A stretch of DNA of 64,000 nucleotides from Pseudomonas fortuita. GTDB taxonomy: Bacteria > Pseudomonadota > Gammaproteobacteria > Pseudomonadales > Pseudomonadaceae. The stretch's first letter is position 1. The number at the start of each line of letters is the position of its first letter. Below the pieces are notes generated by a model that saw nothing but the letters and a program-made list of their open reading frames with translations, made no database searches and was not told the origin of the DNA. The translations under genes were made by a program, and so were the position numbers. Positions 36,452-48,470 of this stretch are shown piece after piece. The DNA is taken from assembly GCF_026898135.2 (NCBI RefSeq), contig NZ_CP114035.2, positions 5,373,501 to 5,437,500 on the forward strand. Reading direction: 5' to 3'.

Positions 36452-38980
36452 TTAAAGGGTACGAGCCACCTGGACTTTCTCGAAGACTTCGATCTTGTCA
36501 CCGACCTTGACGTCGTTGTAGCTCTTGACGCCAATACCGCACTCCATGCCGCTACGCACTTCGGCGGCGTCGTCCTTGAAGCGACGCAGCGATTCCAGCT
36601 CGCCTTCGAAGATAACCACGTCTTCGCGCAGAACGCGGATCGGACGGTTACGGTACACGGTACCTTCGATGACCATACAGCCAGCGATGGCGCCGAACTT
36701 CGGCGAACGGAACACGTCACGCACTTCGGCGACACCCAGGATGTTCTCGCGAACATCGCTGCCGAGCATGCCGGTCAGGGCCTTCTTGACGTCTTCGATG
36801 ATGTCGTAGATCACGTTGTAGTAACGCATATCCAGACCTTCCTGCTCGACGATCTTGCGCGCGCCGGCATCGGCACGCACGTTGAAGCCGAACAGTACTG
36901 CATTCGAAGCCAGCGCCAGGTTGGCGTCGCTTTCGGTGATACCACCAACACCACCACCGATCACGCGCACCTGGACTTCGTCGTTGCCCAGGCCGGCGAG
37001 CGACCCGTTCAACGCTTCCAGGGAACCACGCACATCGGTCTTGAGGACGATGTTGAGGGTCTTCTTCTCTTCCTGACCCATGGTCTCGAAGATGTTTTCC
37101 AGCTTGCCCGCATGAGCACGGGCCAGCTTGACCTCACGGTATTTGCCTTGACGGAACATGGCAACTTCGCGGGCTTTCTTCTCGTCAGCAACCACGGACA
37201 GCTCGTCACCGGCTTCCGGAGTACCGTCCAGGCCGAGGATCTCGACCGGGATAGACGGGCCGGCTTCCTTCACAGGCTTGCCGTTCTCGTCCAGCATGGC
37301 ACGCACGCGGCCATAGTTGGAGCCGCACAGCACCATGTCGCCCTGACGCAGGGTACCGTCCTGAACCAGGATGGTGGCCACTGGGCCACGGCCCTTGTCC
37401 AGGCGCGATTCGACGACCACGCCACGACCTGGAGCGGTCGGGGTTGCGGTCAGCTCGAGGATCTCGGCCTGCAGCAGGACGGCTTCGAGCAGTTCGTCGA
37501 CGCCGGTACCCATCTTCGCCGAAACCTTGACGAATGGAGTGTCACCACCCCAGTCCTCGGAAGTAACACCTTCGACAGACAGTTCGTTGCGGATGCGATC
37601 GAGGTCAGCACCTGGCTTGTCGATCTTGTTCACCGCAACTACCAACGGAACGCCAGCTGCCTTGGCATGCTGAACGGCTTCGCGGGTTTGTGGCATCACG
37701 CCGTCGTCCGCTGCCACCACCAGGATGACGATGTCGGTCGCCTTGGCACCGCGTGCACGCATCTGGGTGAAAGCTGCGTGGCCCGGGGTGTCGAGGAAGG
37801 TGACCATGCCACGATCGGTTTCCACGTGGTAGGCACCGATGTGCTGGGTGATACCACCGGCTTCGCCAGCGGCAACCTTGGCACGACGGATGTAGTCGAG
37901 CAGCGAGGTCTTACCATGGTCAACGTGACCCATGACAGTGACCACCGGCGCACGCGACTCGGTCTGGCCTTCGAATTTCAGCGATTCGGCCAGGGAGTCT
38001 TCCAGGGCGGTATCGCTGACCAGGGTGACCTTGTGACCCAGCTCTTCTGCGATCAGCTGAGCGGTTTCCTGGTCGAGCACCTGGTTGATGGTAACCGGGG
38101 TGCCCATCTTGAACATGAACTTGACGACTTCAGCGCCCTTGACGGACATCTGGTTGGCCAGTTCGGAAACCGTGATGGTCTCGCCGATGGTCACGTCACG
38201 GATGACGGGGCCGGTCGGGTTCTGGAAACCATGCTGGTTACGCTTCTTCAGCTTGCCCTTGCCACCACGGCCGCGACGAGCGCCATCGCTCTCTTCGTCG
38301 GTGGTACGCGGAGCAGCACGCGGAGTCGGCGCCTTTTCCTTTTCCTTGACCTTGACCTTGATCGACACACGAGGCGCCTCGCCACGACGACGGTCGTCAT
38401 CACGGGTGCGGCTTTCGTTGCGACGGGTCTCGTCCTTCTTGCGCTCGGCAGCACGGGCTGCAGCGTCTTCGGAGGCCGGGGCGTCGGCGACTACCGGGGC
38501 CGGGGCAGCGGCAGGTGCCGGCTCTGGCTTGGCGGCAGGCGCAGGGGCGGCTACAGCAGAGTTGGCTGCCTGACGGCGAGCCTGATCTTCGTTGCGCTGG
38601 CGAACATCGGCGTCAACCTTGTCGCGAGCGGCGTTTTCAGCCGCGCGGCGCTCTTCCACTTCACGCTTCTGCTCAGCCTGGATTTCTTCCGGGCTGCGCT
38701 GCACGAATACTTTCTTCTTGCGTACTTCTACGCTGATGCTCTTGCTACCGGCGACACGCAGGGTGCTGGTGGTTTTGCGCTGCAAGGTAATCTTGCGCGG
38801 TTCTTCCGCCTTGCTCTTGTGGCTGCTCTTCAAATGAGTCAACAGGGTCTGCTTCTCATTGTCGGTCACTACCTGACCGGCGTCGGTGTGCGGCAGACCT
38901 GCCTCACGCATCTGCTGCAGCAGGCGCTCTACCGGTGCCTCGACCTCTTGGGCCAGTTCTTTCACCGTGACTTGCGTCAT
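36452..38980 (-). CDS. infB: Translation initiation factor IF-2
   Basis: An 842-residue GTPase that places fMet-tRNA on the ribosome. The N-terminal IF2_N domain ([20 protein letters not shown]) and a charged, Ala/Pro-rich linker precede the G domain with G1 GHVDHGKT at about residues 350-357, DTPGH and NKID. The C2 domain binding fMet-tRNA ends in [21 protein letters not shown]. Length is within the pseudomonad range. The linker is the usual variable region. It follows nusA by 27 bases. Confidence 0.97.
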   Translation of the reverse strand: MTQVTVKELAQEVEAPVERLLQQMREAGLPHTDAGQVVTDNEKQTLLTHLKSSHKSKAEEPRKITLQRKTTSTLRVAGSKSISVEVRKKKVFVQRSPEEIQAEQKREVEERRAAENAARDKVDADVRQRNEDQARRQAANSAVAAPAPAAKPEPAPAAAPAPVVADAPASEDAAARAAERKKDETRRNESRTRDDDRRRGEAPRVSIKVKVKEKEKAPTPRAAPRTTDEESDGARRGRGGKGKLKKRNQHGFQNPTGPVIRDVTIGETITVSELANQMSVKGAEVVKFMFKMGTPVTINQVLDQETAQLIAEELGHKVTLVSDTALEDSLAESLKFEGQTESRAPVVTVMGHVDHGKTSLLDYIRRAKVAAGEAGGITQHIGAYHVETDRGMVTFLDTPGHAAFTQMRARGAKATDIVILVVAADDGVMPQTREAVQHAKAAGVPLVVAVNKIDKPGADLDRIRNELSVEGVTSEDWGGDTPFVKVSAKMGTGVDELLEAVLLQAEILELTATPTAPGRGVVVESRLDKGRGPVATILVQDGTLRQGDMVLCGSNYGRVRAMLDENGKPVKEAGPSIPVEILGLDGTPEAGDELSVVADEKKAREVAMFRQGKYREVKLARAHAGKLENIFETMGQEEKKTLNIVLKTDVRGSLEALNGSLAGLGNDEVQVRVIGGGVGGITESDANLALASNAVLFGFNVRADAGARKIVEQEGLDMRYYNVIYDIIEDVKKALTGMLGSDVRENILGVAEVRDVFRSPKFGAIAGCMVIEGTVYRNRPIRVLREDVVIFEGELESLRRFKDDAAEVRSGMECGIGVKSYNDVKVGDKIEVFEKVQVARTL

Positions 38981-39007
38981 GCACTTCTCTCCTCAGGCCG
39001 CGCCTAA

Positions 39008-40489
39008 TTACTCGAACCAATGGGCTCGGGCGGCCATGATCAACTTGCCGGCACGCTCTTCGTCGATGCCGTCGATGTCGAGCAGATCGTCGATCGACTG
39101 CTCGGCCAGGTCTTCGCGGTTAACCACGCCGCGCACCGCCAGTTCAGCCGCCAGGTCTTTGTCCATACCCTCAAGAGAGAGCAGGTCTTCGGCCGGGTGG
39201 GCGTCTGCCAGTTTTTCTTCGGTAGCGATGGCCTTGGTCAACAAACGGTCCTTGGCTCGAGCGCGGAGCTCATTGACGATATCTTCGTCAAAGCCATCGA
39301 TGTTGAGCATTTCTTCCAACGGTACGTAGGCAATTTCTTCGAGGCTGGTAAAGCCTTCGTCGACCAGCACTTGGGCCAGCTCCTCGTCGACTTCCAGCTC
39401 ATCAATGAAATTGCGCAGGATGTCACCGGTTTCGGCCTGCTGCTTGGCCTGAATGTCCTTCTCGGTCATCACGTTCAGCGTCCAGCCGGTCAACTGACTG
39501 GCAAGACGAACGTTCTGACCGCCACGACCAATGGCCTGGGCCAGGTTATCCTCGGCGACGGCGATGTCCATGGCATGGGCATCTTCATCAACGATGATCG
39601 CCGCGACTTCAGCCGGCGACATGGCGTTGATGACGAACTGCGCCGGGTTATCGTCCCAGAGGACGATATCCACACGCTCACCACCCAACTCCCCGGATAC
39701 AGCTTGGACGCGCGAACCACGCATGCCGATACAGGCGCCTTGCGGGTCGATGCGCTTGTCCTTGGAGCGGACGGCGATCTTGGCTCGCGAACCCGGATCA
39801 CGGGAGGCAGCCATGACTTCAATGAGGCCCTCGGCAATTTCCGGCACTTCAATGCGGAAAAGCTCGATCAGCATCTGTGGCGCGGTGCGCGACAGGATCA
39901 GCTGAGGACCACGGTTTTCAGTGCGAATTTCCTTGAGCAGTGCACGCAGGCGCACACCCACACGGAAGGTTTCGCGCGGAATGATATCTTCGCGGGCCAG
40001 CAAGGCCTCGGCGTTGTTGCCCAGGTCAACGATGACGTTGTCGCGGGTAACCTTTTTGACGGTACCGGAAATGATCTCGCCTACGCGTTCGCGGTAGGCA
40101 TCGACCACCTGGGCACGCTCGGCCTCACGGACCTTCTGCACGATGACCTGCTTGGCGGTCTGGGCGGCGATACGACCGAACTCGATGGACTCGATCTTCT
40201 CCTCGATCACGTCACCAATCTTGGCTTCCGGATGAGTGTCCTTGATCTTGTCCAACCAGGTTTCGATCGCCGGGTCGTCAAGATCGGCTTCGTCGACCAC
40301 GGTCCAGCGACGGAAGGTCTCGTAGCTACCGGTGTGGCGGTTGATTTCCACACGCAGATCAACTTCGTCTTCAAAACGTTTTTTGGTCGCAGTGGCCAGG
40401 GCCACCTCCAGCGCTTCGAAAATGACGCCGGGCGGTACACCTTTTTCGTTGGATACCGATTCAACAACCAGCAGTACTTCTTTGCTCAT
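39008..40489 (-). CDS. nusA: Transcription termination/antitermination protein NusA
   Basis: A 493-residue protein. ATG at 40489 ([20 protein letters not shown]) is the conserved start; upstream in-frame codons lie before the ribosome-binding region. It has the N-terminal RNA-polymerase-binding domain, S1 ([21 protein letters not shown]), two KH domains ([19 protein letters not shown] and [15 protein letters not shown]) and two C-terminal acidic repeats ([42 protein letters not shown]). It modulates pausing, termination and antitermination. Confidence 0.97.
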   Translation of the reverse strand: MSKEVLLVVESVSNEKGVPPGVIFEALEVALATATKKRFEDEVDLRVEINRHTGSYETFRRWTVVDEADLDDPAIETWLDKIKDTHPEAKIGDVIEEKIESIEFGRIAAQTAKQVIVQKVREAERAQVVDAYRERVGEIISGTVKKVTRDNVIVDLGNNAEALLAREDIIPRETFRVGVRLRALLKEIRTENRGPQLILSRTAPQMLIELFRIEVPEIAEGLIEVMAASRDPGSRAKIAVRSKDKRIDPQGACIGMRGSRVQAVSGELGGERVDIVLWDDNPAQFVINAMSPAEVAAIIVDEDAHAMDIAVAEDNLAQAIGRGGQNVRLASQLTGWTLNVMTEKDIQAKQQAETGDILRNFIDELEVDEELAQVLVDEGFTSLEEIAYVPLEEMLNIDGFDEDIVNELRARAKDRLLTKAIATEEKLADAHPAEDLLSLEGMDKDLAAELAVRGVVNREDLAEQSIDDLLDIDGIDEERAGKLIMAARAHWFE

Positions 40490-40548
40490 CGTACGCCTCG
40501 CCTTGCGCAAGCCATTGGGCCCGGATAGTCCGCCGGGCCCGGCACGTC

Positions 40549-41007
40549 TCAGTCAAAACTGGGAATAATATTGGCCTTGTCGATCGAGTCGATCGGCAAC
40601 AGGAACTCCTGATTGTCCACCTGGACAACCACATCCTGCTCCTCCACACCGCGGAGAAGGCCCTGGAAGTTACGACGACCCTCGAAGGGTGAGCGCAGCT
40701 TGATCTTCACTTGTTCGCCGGCATGCGAGGCAAACTGTTCCAGAGTGAACAGTGGGCGATCCATGCCTGGAGAAGACACCTCGAGGGTGTACTCACTGCT
40801 GATTGGATCTTCCACATCGAGAATGGCGCTGGCCTGACGACTGACCGCTTCGCAGTCCTCCACCAGGATGCCGCCGTCTTTGTCGATGTAGATGCGCAGT
40901 ACCGAATGCTTACCCTGGGAAACGAATTCGATCCCCCAGCACTGATAGCCCAGACCCTCGACAACCGGGGCCAACAAGGCCTGCAACTGTTCTAGCTTGC
41001 TCGACAC
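40549..41007 (-). CDS. rimP: Ribosome maturation factor RimP
   Basis: A 152-residue 30S assembly factor. The frame is open further upstream, but GTG at 41007 follows GAGGGGG and begins [20 protein letters not shown], the family N-terminus. [34 protein letters not shown] and the SH3-like C-terminal [20 protein letters not shown] are diagnostic. It is the first protein gene of the rimP-nusA-infB-rbfA-truB-rpsO-pnp unit. Confidence 0.96.
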   Translation of the reverse strand: MSSKLEQLQALLAPVVEGLGYQCWGIEFVSQGKHSVLRIYIDKDGGILVEDCEAVSRQASAILDVEDPISSEYTLEVSSPGMDRPLFTLEQFASHAGEQVKIKLRSPFEGRRNFQGLLRGVEEQDVVVQVDNQEFLLPIDSIDKANIIPSFD

Positions 41008-41109
41008 CTGAACCCCCTCGTGCATGCTGTGCAAATAAAAAATGGGCAAAGCGCCCATCCCTGAAAGCGCCGTTGGACAACGACGCCGAAAACTGTTCGG
41101 TTAGCAAAA

Positions 41110-41127
41110 AGCCCCTGAAAAGGGGCT
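41110..41127 (-). terminator. Terminator after tRNA-fMet
   Basis: On the minus strand AGCCCC pairs with GGGGCT around a six-base loop and is followed by a T run. It separates the tRNA from the rimP operon leader. Confidence 0.8.
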
Positions 41128-41137
41128 CCGCTGAAGC

Positions 41138-41214
<77 letters not shown>

Positions 41215-41281
41215 ACAAAGCTGGGGCGAAAGTATAAGACCGAACCCTGTTAAGGGTCAAATCCAAACGTTCACCTACAAG

Positions 41282-41301
41282 AAAGCCCGCTAAAGCGGGC
41301 T
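41282..41301 (-). terminator. Terminator after tRNA-Leu
   Basis: AGCCCGC and GCGGGCT pair around a four-base loop; the minus-strand product continues TTTCTTG. Confidence 0.75.
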
Positions 41302-41314
41302 CTCAAGCTTCAAT

Positions 41315-41400
41315 TGGTACCGAGAAGGGGACTCGAACCCCTACACCCTATGGGCACAACCACCTCAAGGTTGCGTGTCTACCAATTCCACCACCTCGGC
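41315..41400 (-). tRNA. tRNA-Leu (GAG)
   Basis: An 86-base class II tRNA with 5' GCCGAGG, encoded 3' CCA, a long variable arm and the anticodon loop TTGAGGT, giving anticodon GAG for CUC/CUU leucine codons. The T arm GTTCGAGTCCC is canonical. The acceptor stem contains two G-T wobble pairs by my folding. It lies between secG and tRNA-fMet in the same orientation. Confidence 0.95.
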
Positions 41401-41421
41401 AATATTACTACTTGAAACCCG

Positions 41422-41820
41422 TTACTTCTGCTCTTGAGCCGGAGGAGGTACATCACCAGTGTTATTGGTGGTTTCGCTCTTCTGCTGTTGGAGCACCGGT
41501 ACATCATCATTAACTGCCGGTTTTTGCGGCTCTTTCACTTCTAGCACTGCTGGATCTGGAAGACCTGCTTGGCTAAGCTGGTGAGCTTGTTGCTTCGCGA
41601 AGTATCCTAACCCAAGTGCTGTCAAAAAGAAAGTGGCAGCGAGTATAGCAGTGAATTTACTTAGGAACGTTGCAGAGCCTTGGCTCCCGAACACGGTGTT
41701 TGAAGCACCCGCGCCGAAAGATGCACCTGCTTCCGCACCCTTACCCTGTTGCAACAGAACCAGCACTACAAGCGACAGCGCTGCCAACAGATGAAAAACA
41801 ACGATGACTGTTTCCAGCAT
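41422..41820 (-). CDS. secG: Protein translocase subunit SecG
   Basis: A 132-residue membrane subunit of SecYEG. ATG at 41820 ([20 protein letters not shown]) starts the first membrane segment; the second is at about residues 51-70 ([20 protein letters not shown]). Between them is the conserved [20 protein letters not shown] Gln/Pro/Glu-rich tail follows. tpiA lies four bases upstream. Confidence 0.96.
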   Translation of the reverse strand: MLETVIVVFHLLAALSLVVLVLLQQGKGAEAGASFGAGASNTVFGSQGSATFLSKFTAILAATFFLTALGLGYFAKQQAHQLSQAGLPDPAVLEVKEPQKPAVNDDVPVLQQQKSETTNNTGDVPPPAQEQK

Positions 41821-41824
41821 TTGT

Positions 41825-42580
41825 TCAGTTTCCTGCGGCGCGACAAATTGCACCGAATTCGTCTGCGTTCAGGGAAGCCCCACCAATGAGACCCCCATCG
41901 ATATCCGGCATGCCGAACAGTTCGGCCGCATTGGCCGCCTTCACGCTGCCGCCGTAGAGCAACTGCACCTTCGCAGCTACTTCAGCATCTTCTGCCGCCA
42001 GCTGGCTGCGGATGGCGGCGTGCACATCCTGGGCCTGCTGTGGCGTGGCCGTGAGGCCGGTGCCGATGGCCCATACAGGCTCATAGGCAATTACTGCATT
42101 GGCAAAAGCCTTAACACCGAATGCCTCGATGATACTGCTTAGTTGACGCCCGACAACTTCAAGCGTTTTGCCAGCCTCGCGCTCTTCAAGGGTTTCCCCT
42201 ATGCAAAGCACTGGCTTCAAACCTTTGGCCTGGGCCGCTGCAAACTTGCGATTGAGCACTTCGTCGGTTTCACCAATGATCTGGCGACGCTCCGAATGGC
42301 CAACCAACACCAACTTGCAACCTGCCTCGACCAGCTGCTCCGGAGCAACTTCCCCGGTCAGCGCACCCTGTTCGGGTTGTACAGCAGAATTCTGTGCACC
42401 GACAGTAATTTCTTTACCCGCCAGGCCATCGATCACTTGATTGATGAACAGGGCCGATGGAAACACTGCGACTTCCACTTCGCTCGGCAAGGCGAGATTG
42501 CTCAAGCCTTCGGTCAGCTCAGCGACGCTAGCGCGGGTACCGTGCATCTTCCAGTTACCAGCTACCATAGGGCGACGCAT
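41825..42580 (-). CDS. tpiA: Triosephosphate isomerase
   Basis: A 251-residue TIM-barrel enzyme interconverting dihydroxyacetone phosphate and glyceraldehyde-3-phosphate. Catalytic residues are visible: Lys in GNWKMHGT, His in [10 protein letters not shown] and Glu in [11 protein letters not shown]; the phosphate loop is [10 protein letters not shown]. The glmM-tpiA-secG order is standard for gammaproteobacteria. Confidence 0.98.
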   Translation of the reverse strand: MRRPMVAGNWKMHGTRASVAELTEGLSNLALPSEVEVAVFPSALFINQVIDGLAGKEITVGAQNSAVQPEQGALTGEVAPEQLVEAGCKLVLVGHSERRQIIGETDEVLNRKFAAAQAKGLKPVLCIGETLEEREAGKTLEVVGRQLSSIIEAFGVKAFANAVIAYEPVWAIGTGLTATPQQAQDVHAAIRSQLAAEDAEVAAKVQLLYGGSVKAANAAELFGMPDIDGGLIGGASLNADEFGAICRAAGN

Positions 42581-42645
42581 GCTTTACCTCGTCGGTCAAA
42601 GTGGGCGCAGATCTTACCCAACCAGATCTGCGCTGGCAAGCGCCT

Positions 42646-43986
42646 TCAGGCACAAACTTCGCCGACCAGTTTGGCCAACGCTTCAGCGTGCGTGCGCACC
42701 TGGCTTTCGTCTTCGCCTTCGACCATAACCCGCACCAGCGGCTCTGTACCCGACTTGCGCAACAGAACACGGCCGCGCCCCGCCAGTGCCTCGGTCACCT
42801 TGGCACTGGCTTCCTTGACTGCCGGGTGCTCCAGCGGGTCGACCTTGCTGGCGCCGAAGCGCACGTTGATCAGTACCTGCGGGCACTTGCGCAGGGCCTG
42901 ACGGGCCTGTGCCAGGGTTTCGCCACGGCGCTTGAGCGCCATCAGCACCTGCAGCGCGGCAATGATCGCGTCACCGGTGGTGGTGTGGTTGCAGCACACG
43001 ACGTGCCCGGAGTTTTCACCACCGATCAGCCACTCACGCTCCAGCAGCTCGGCCATGACGTAGCGGTCGCCGACCTTGGCCCGTACGAACGGAATATCCA
43101 GGTCCTTCAGCGCAAGCTCCAGGCCGAGGTTGCTCATCAGCGTACCCACCACCCCGCCCTGCAGCTTGCCACGATCGTGCAGGTCGCGGGCAATGATGAA
43201 CAGCAGCTCGTCACCGTCGACGATGGCGCCAGTATGGTCGACCATCAACACGCGATCGCCGTCACCGTCGAAGGCAATGCCGAGGTCGGCATGGCCAACC
43301 AGCACGGCGGCCTGCAGCGATTCGATGTGGGTCGAGCCGCAACCTTCGTTGATGTTCAGGCCGTCTGGCTGCGCATGCAGCACGGTCACATCGGCGCCCA
43401 GCTCACGGAACACGCTCGGCGCCACCTTGTAGGTTGCACCGTGGGCGCAATCGACCACCAGCTTGAGGCCGTCGAAGCTGGTGCTGCTAGGCACGCTGCT
43501 CTTGCAGAACTCGATGTAGCGGCCGGCAGCATCGTTGATGCGCGACACCTTGCCCAGCTTGCCCGAGTCGACAACCGTCATCGGCTGATCGAGCAGCTCT
43601 TCGATCATCAGCTCGACTTCGTCCGGCAGTTTGGTGCCTTGGCCCGAGAAAAACTTGATGCCGTTGTCTTCGTGTGGGTTGTGCGAGGCACTGATGACAA
43701 TGCCCGCCTGCGCATGGAAGGTACGGGTCAGGTAGGCGATGGCCGGTGTAGGCATTGGCCCCAGCAGCATGACGTCGGCACCTGCCGCAGCCAGGCCGGC
43801 TTCGAGTGCAGACTCGAACATGTAGCCGGAAATACGCGTGTCCTTGCCCACCAACACCCGGCAATGGCCCTGCTTGCGGAACGCCATGCCGGCCGCCCAG
43901 CCAAGCTTCAGCATGAAGTCAGGCGTGATCGGGAATTCGCCGACGCGGCCACGAATGCCGTCGGTACCAAAGTATTTTCTGCTCAT
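42646..43986 (-). CDS. glmM: Phosphoglucosamine mutase
   Basis: A 446-residue enzyme converting glucosamine-6-phosphate to glucosamine-1-phosphate for peptidoglycan and lipopolysaccharide. ATG at 43986 ([20 protein letters not shown]) is the conserved start. The phosphoserine loop is [17 protein letters not shown], the metal-binding loop is [12 protein letters not shown] and the sugar loop is GGENSGHVV. It follows folP closely. Confidence 0.98.
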   Translation of the reverse strand: MSRKYFGTDGIRGRVGEFPITPDFMLKLGWAAGMAFRKQGHCRVLVGKDTRISGYMFESALEAGLAAAGADVMLLGPMPTPAIAYLTRTFHAQAGIVISASHNPHEDNGIKFFSGQGTKLPDEVELMIEELLDQPMTVVDSGKLGKVSRINDAAGRYIEFCKSSVPSSTSFDGLKLVVDCAHGATYKVAPSVFRELGADVTVLHAQPDGLNINEGCGSTHIESLQAAVLVGHADLGIAFDGDGDRVLMVDHTGAIVDGDELLFIIARDLHDRGKLQGGVVGTLMSNLGLELALKDLDIPFVRAKVGDRYVMAELLEREWLIGGENSGHVVCCNHTTTGDAIIAALQVLMALKRRGETLAQARQALRKCPQVLINVRFGASKVDPLEHPAVKEASAKVTEALAGRGRVLLRKSGTEPLVRVMVEGEDESQVRTHAEALAKLVGEVCA

Positions 43987-44002
43987 AGGGACTCCAATGT
44001 TC

Positions 44003-44854
44003 TTATTCGGCGTTTTGCACCGCAGCAATCATGCGTACCACATCGACAGTTTCAGCCACATCATGGACTCGAAGGATGCTCGCCCCTTTAGTCATGGCCA
44101 ACGCCGCCAGCGCAAGGCTGCCGTACAAGCGCTCGCCGACCGGACGTTCCAGCGTCAGGCCGATCATGCTCTTTCGTGATACGCCCACCAGTAGCGGGCG
44201 CCCAAGGCGATAGAGCGCTTCCATGTGCTTGAACAGGCTCAGGTTGTGCGCCAGTGTCTTGGCGAAACCAAAGCCCGGGTCAAGGATGATTCTGCTCGCA
44301 TCAATGCCCGCCGAAGCGCAGGCAGCCATCCGCTGCTCTAGATAACGCGTGACGTCAGCGGTCACATCATCGTAGTGCGGGTCGTCCTGCATGTTACCCG
44401 GCTCGCCGCGCATGTGCATGAGGCACACCGGCAGGCCGGTATCCGCAGCGGCGTCCAGGGCGCCATCGCGCTCCAGGGCACGTACGTCGTTGATCAACCC
44501 GGCACCGAGGCGCGCCGATTCACGCATGACGGCAGGCGTCGAGGTATCGACCGAGATGACGACATCGAGGCGACCGTTGATGGCCTCCACCATCGGCGCC
44601 ACACGCTCCAGCTCCTCGGTCACCGATACCGCTCGCGCGCCGGGGCGCGTGGACTCACCGCCGATGTCGATCAGCGTGGCGCCGGCCGCAACCATCGCTT
44701 CGGCATGGCGCAGGGCCTCGTCGCGCTGACTGAAGCGCCCGCCATCGGAGAAGGAATCGGGGGTGATATTGAGAATACCCATGACATGGGTACGCGACAA
44801 ATCAAGAACCCGGTTGCCGCAAGGCAACCGGGTCGGGTACTGCACTGAGCTCAT
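44003..44854 (-). CDS. folP: Dihydropteroate synthase
   Basis: A 283-residue TIM-barrel enzyme joining p-aminobenzoate to the pterin pyrophosphate made by FolK; it is the sulfonamide target. Signatures are [34 protein letters not shown] and [10 protein letters not shown]. It lies between ftsH and glmM as in E. coli. Confidence 0.98.
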   Translation of the reverse strand: MSSVQYPTRLPCGNRVLDLSRTHVMGILNITPDSFSDGGRFSQRDEALRHAEAMVAAGATLIDIGGESTRPGARAVSVTEELERVAPMVEAINGRLDVVISVDTSTPAVMRESARLGAGLINDVRALERDGALDAAADTGLPVCLMHMRGEPGNMQDDPHYDDVTADVTRYLEQRMAACASAGIDASRIILDPGFGFAKTLAHNLSLFKHMEALYRLGRPLLVGVSRKSMIGLTLERPVGERLYGSLALAALAMTKGASILRVHDVAETVDVVRMIAAVQNAE

Positions 44855-44862
44855 AAACGCCC

Positions 44863-46767
44863 TTAGTGTTGAGCTGCCGGACCGCCAATTGGCGATTCAG
44901 GGCGATCATCCTGGGCAGCAGGGGTGCCCGAATGCTTGTCGTCGTCCCAATCACGCGGTTCGCGTGGCGTACGGCCAGCCATGATGTCATCGATCTGATC
45001 GGCATCAATGGTCTCATACTTCATCAGCGCTTCAGTCATCGCCTCGAGCTTGTCGCGATTTTCAATCAGCAGCTGCTTGGCGGTGGCGTAGCACTGGTCG
45101 ATGATGCTGCGCACTTCAGAGTCGATCAGCTTGGCAGTCTCGCCAGAAACACTGGCGTGCTGGCTGCCCGCGCTACGACCCAGGAACACCTCACCCTCTT
45201 CTTCTGCATACATCAACGGGCCGAGTTTTTCCGACAAGCCCCACTTGGTCACCATGTTGCGAGCGAGCTGGCTGGCCCGCATGATGTCGTTGGAAGCGCC
45301 CGTGGTGACGCCATCGAAGCCCAGGGTCATTTCCTCAGCGATACGGCCACCGTACAGCGAGCAGATCTGGCTGATCAGCGCACGCTTGGACAGGCTGTAG
45401 CGGTCTTCTTCCGGCAGGAACATGGTCACGCCCAAGGCGCGACCGCGCGGAATGATCGAAACCTTGTAGACCGGGTCGTGCTCAGGCACCAGGCGACCAA
45501 CGATGGCATGACCCGCCTCGTGGTACGCAGTGTTCCTCTTTTCTTTCTCGGACATGACCATGGTCTTGCGCTCGGCGCCCATCATGATCTTGTCTTTGGC
45601 CAGTTCGAACTCTTTCATTTCGACCAGGCGCTTGTTGGAACGCGCAGCAAACAGCGAGGCCTCGTTGACCAGGTTGGCCAGGTCGGCACCGGAGAAGCCG
45701 GGGGTACCACGGGCAATGACCGCCGGGTTGACGTTTTCGCCAATCGGGACCTTGCGCATGTGCACCTTGAGGATCTGTTCGCGACCACGGATGTCTGGCA
45801 GGCCTACCACCACCTGACGGTCGAAACGACCAGGGCGCAGCAGCGCCGGGTCGAGTACGTCAGGGCGGTTGGTAGCGGCAATGACGATGATGCCATCGTT
45901 CATTTCGAAGCCATCCATCTCTACCAGCAACTGGTTGAGGGTTTGCTCACGCTCGTCGTGACCGCCACCCATGCCGGCGCCACGGTGGCGACCAACGGCG
46001 TCGATCTCGTCAATGAAAATGATGCACGGGGCGTGCTTCTTGGCCTGCTCGAACATGTCGCGCACGCGGCTGGCACCGACACCGACGAACATTTCAACGA
46101 AGTCCGAACCGGAAATGGTGAAGAACGGTACTTTCGCCTCGCCCGCAATGGCCTTTGCCAGCAGGGTCTTACCGGTACCGGGCGGGCCGACCATCAGCAC
46201 GCCGCGGGGGATACGACCGCCCAGGCGCTGGAACTTGCCCGGATCGCGCAGGAACTCGACCAGCTCGCCCACTTCTTCCTTGGCTTCGTCGCAACCTGCA
46301 ACGTCGGCCAATGTGGTCTTGACCTGGTCTTCGGACAGCAGGCGCGCCTTGCTCTTGCCGAAGCTCATCGGCCCGCCCTTGCCACCCGCGCCGCCTTGCA
46401 TCTGGCGCATGAAGAACATGAACACCGCGATGATCACCAGGATCGGGAAGCTGGCGACCAGCAACTGCGTCCAGATGCTCTGCTGTTCTGGCTGCTTGCC
46501 TTCGACAACCACGTGGTTGTCAACCAGGTCACCGATCAGGCCATTGTCGGTAATGGCCGGGCGCACGGTCTTGAAGCTGTCGCCGTCGGCGCGCTTGCCG
46601 GTAATGATGTAGCCGTCGACGGTCACACGCTCGACCTTGCCATCCTTGACCTGCTGGATAAAGTCGGAATAGTTGAGGGTCTGCGGCTCGTTAGGGCTGG
46701 AGAAGTTGTTCATCACTGTCACCAGGACAGCTGCGATGATCAACCACAGGATCAGATTCTTTGCCAT
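44863..46767 (-). CDS. ftsH: ATP-dependent zinc metalloprotease FtsH
   Basis: About 634 residues from ATG 46767 ([18 protein letters not shown]), the family start. A TTG three codons upstream, at 46776, has a better-spaced GAGGG and could be the true start. Two membrane segments bracket a periplasmic domain. The AAA module has Walker A GPPGTGKT, Walker [12 protein letters not shown] and the SRH arginines; the zinc site is H-E-A-G-H with a downstream Asp. FtsH degrades unneeded membrane proteins and regulators such as LpxC and sigma32. Confidence 0.97.
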   Translation of the reverse strand: MAKNLILWLIIAAVLVTVMNNFSSPNEPQTLNYSDFIQQVKDGKVERVTVDGYIITGKRADGDSFKTVRPAITDNGLIGDLVDNHVVVEGKQPEQQSIWTQLLVASFPILVIIAVFMFFMRQMQGGAGGKGGPMSFGKSKARLLSEDQVKTTLADVAGCDEAKEEVGELVEFLRDPGKFQRLGGRIPRGVLMVGPPGTGKTLLAKAIAGEAKVPFFTISGSDFVEMFVGVGASRVRDMFEQAKKHAPCIIFIDEIDAVGRHRGAGMGGGHDEREQTLNQLLVEMDGFEMNDGIIVIAATNRPDVLDPALLRPGRFDRQVVVGLPDIRGREQILKVHMRKVPIGENVNPAVIARGTPGFSGADLANLVNEASLFAARSNKRLVEMKEFELAKDKIMMGAERKTMVMSEKEKRNTAYHEAGHAIVGRLVPEHDPVYKVSIIPRGRALGVTMFLPEEDRYSLSKRALISQICSLYGGRIAEEMTLGFDGVTTGASNDIMRASQLARNMVTKWGLSEKLGPLMYAEEEGEVFLGRSAGSQHASVSGETAKLIDSEVRSIIDQCYATAKQLLIENRDKLEAMTEALMKYETIDADQIDDIMAGRTPREPRDWDDDKHSGTPAAQDDRPESPIGGPAAQH

Positions 46768-46926
46768 GTCGTTCAATTCGCTACCCTCTGAGGCCGGCGC
46801 ACGACGCAGCCGTGCCTCGCATGATATTCATCGCCCTAACTTACTACATTACCTACGCAGCCGCAGGCACCGTCTGTAACCCTTTGTGAAAGCTAGACTA
46901 CACGAAGTTCGGACGATCCTGACGCA

Positions 46927-46955
46927 GTGGCCGATTGGAATTAACTATCGGCCAC
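46927..46955 (-). terminator. Hairpin between rlmE and ftsH
   Basis: GTGGCCGAT and ATCGGCCAC form a perfect nine-base-pair stem around 11 bases, just after the rlmE stop. It lacks a T run, so it may only partly terminate. Confidence 0.5.
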
Positions 46956-46970
46956 CCCGCTTCACACCTT

Positions 46971-47597
46971 TCATGCCCCTTTGAAGCCCCTGCCCAACAG
47001 GTATTGCTCACGGGAACGGTCCCGCGACGACGATGGCTTGCGCATCTGCACCTTGTCGAACTTGCTACGCACGTCCTTCAGGTACACGTCAAAACCTTCG
47101 CCCTGGAAAATCTTGATCAGGAAATCGCCGCCAGGCTTGAGTACGCGGGTTGCCAGATCGAGCGCCAACTCGCAGAGGAACATGGCCCGTGGAATATCTA
47201 TCGCGGGCGTACCACTCATATTGGGGGCCATGTCGGAAATCACAAGGTCCACGTGCGAATCGCCGACCGCTTCGAGAATGCGCTGCAGCACTTCGTCATG
47301 GGTGAAGTCACCCTGAATGAAGGTCACATCCGCAATCGAGTCCATTTCCAGAATGTCGGAAGCAATCAGGCGCCCCTGGCCACCAATCAGACGACTGGTC
47401 ACCTGCGACCAGCCACCAGGCGCCGCGCCGAGGTCGATAACACTCATGCCCGGGCGGATCAGCCGGTCCTTTTCCTGAATCTCCAGCAGTTTGTAGCTCG
47501 CACGCGAGCGGTAGCCATCCTTCTGCGCCTGTTTGACGAAAGGGTCGTTAAAATGCTCTCGCAGCCAGTTTGCGCTGCTTTTGGAACGTTGTACCAC
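46971..47597 (-). CDS. rlmE: 23S rRNA (uridine-2'-O)-methyltransferase
   Basis: A 208-residue methyltransferase (FtsJ/RrmJ) acting on U2552 of 23S rRNA in the 50S subunit. It has the SAM-binding [13 protein letters not shown] and the K-D-K-E tetrad: Lys in [10 protein letters not shown], Asp in [13 protein letters not shown], Lys in [12 protein letters not shown] and Glu nearby. It is upstream of ftsH and divergent from yhbY, the typical heat-shock-linked arrangement. Confidence 0.97.
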   Translation of the reverse strand: MVQRSKSSANWLREHFNDPFVKQAQKDGYRSRASYKLLEIQEKDRLIRPGMSVIDLGAAPGGWSQVTSRLIGGQGRLIASDILEMDSIADVTFIQGDFTHDEVLQRILEAVGDSHVDLVISDMAPNMSGTPAIDIPRAMFLCELALDLATRVLKPGGDFLIKIFQGEGFDVYLKDVRSKFDKVQMRKPSSSRDRSREQYLLGRGFKGA

Positions 47598-47699
47598 GGG
47601 GCACCTCGATGATATGCGTCGTGATTGACTGGGCGGAGCCGGTGGCCCTCGGGTAAAATGCCCGTCAATTTTACAGAATCAGACGGAAAGGGTCAGATT

Positions 47700-48008
47700 A
47701 TGCCGCTCAATAACGAGCAGAAGAAGCAATACAAGTCCATTGGTCATGACCTGAAGCCGGTCCTGATCGTTGCCGGGAACGGTCTGAATGAAGGCGTAGT
47801 CGCCGAACTGGAGCGTGCGCTGGTCGACCATGAGCTGATCAAGGTCGAGATTCGTTCGGAAGACCGCGAAGAACGTGCAGCAACCATTGCCGAGTTGTGC
47901 AAGGCCGGCCGTGCCGAGCTGGTGCAGACCATCGGCAAAAAAGCGCTGATTTACCGCAAGAACCCACAGCCGAACAAGCAGCTGTCCAATATCCACCGCT
48001 ACAAGTAA
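47700..48008 (+). CDS. yhbY: Ribosome assembly RNA-binding protein YhbY
   Basis: A 102-residue CRM-domain protein that binds pre-50S particles. ATG at 47700 (MPLNNEQKKQYKSIGHDLKP) is chosen over an upstream in-frame ATG because of the family N-terminus and the GGAAAGGG site before it. The GNGLNEGVVAELERALVDHELIKVEI stretch contains the CRM Gly-rich loop. It is divergent from rlmE; a TAAAAT box lies about 41 bases before the ATG. Confidence 0.95.
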   Translation: MPLNNEQKKQYKSIGHDLKPVLIVAGNGLNEGVVAELERALVDHELIKVEIRSEDREERAATIAELCKAGRAELVQTIGKKALIYRKNPQPNKQLSNIHRYK

Positions 48009-48020
48009 CGGTGGCTCCGG

Positions 48021-48470
48021 TCAGTGGCGCGATGAGCGCGCCCTGACCGGCACCGGCTGGGCCACCAGCACGATGCCGGAAAAGCCCAGGACCAGGAAGC
48101 AGAACATCTGCCAGCGCTCACCCACGGAAATACCGTAGCGCAAGGTGTAATACCCCACGCAGGCACCGAAGCCGAGCAACAGCATCTGGCCACGGAACTG
48201 CCGCCACCAGGCCGCCAGGCCGTCCACCCTTGCCAGCACTGCCAGCTGGGTCAACAAGCCAAGCAACGCCACGCCGATCAACCAGCGGTCGATCTGCCCG
48301 GCGATATCCTGCACCAGCAGCGGGGCCAGACCACTGACCTTGAGCGCAGGCACCAGCCCCACATGGAACACCCATAAGCCACCGACCCAGAAAACCTGGG
48401 CCAGTTGCCAGAGGATCCCCTCGAGGGATGGCGCCCGCAGGCGCCGGTCAGATGTGCTTGACTTCGACAA
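48021..48470 (-). CDS. DUF4149 family inner-membrane protein
   Basis: About 149 residues with four hydrophobic segments (WQLAQVFWVGGLWVFHVGL, WLIGVALLGLLTQLAVLA, MLLLGFGACVGYYTL, MFCFLVLGFSGIVLVA), typical of DUF4149/YjiA-like small membrane proteins of unknown role. No ATG fits; TTG at 48470, with a GAG element before it, gives [15 protein letters not shown] and makes the gene overlap the end of greA by 23 bases. The overlap and order carB-greA-this gene suggest one operon. The start is uncertain; the hydrophobic core is not. Confidence 0.72.
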   Translation of the reverse strand: MSKSSTSDRRLRAPSLEGILWQLAQVFWVGGLWVFHVGLVPALKVSGLAPLLVQDIAGQIDRWLIGVALLGLLTQLAVLARVDGLAAWWRQFRGQMLLLGFGACVGYYTLRYGISVGERWQMFCFLVLGFSGIVLVAQPVPVRARSSRH

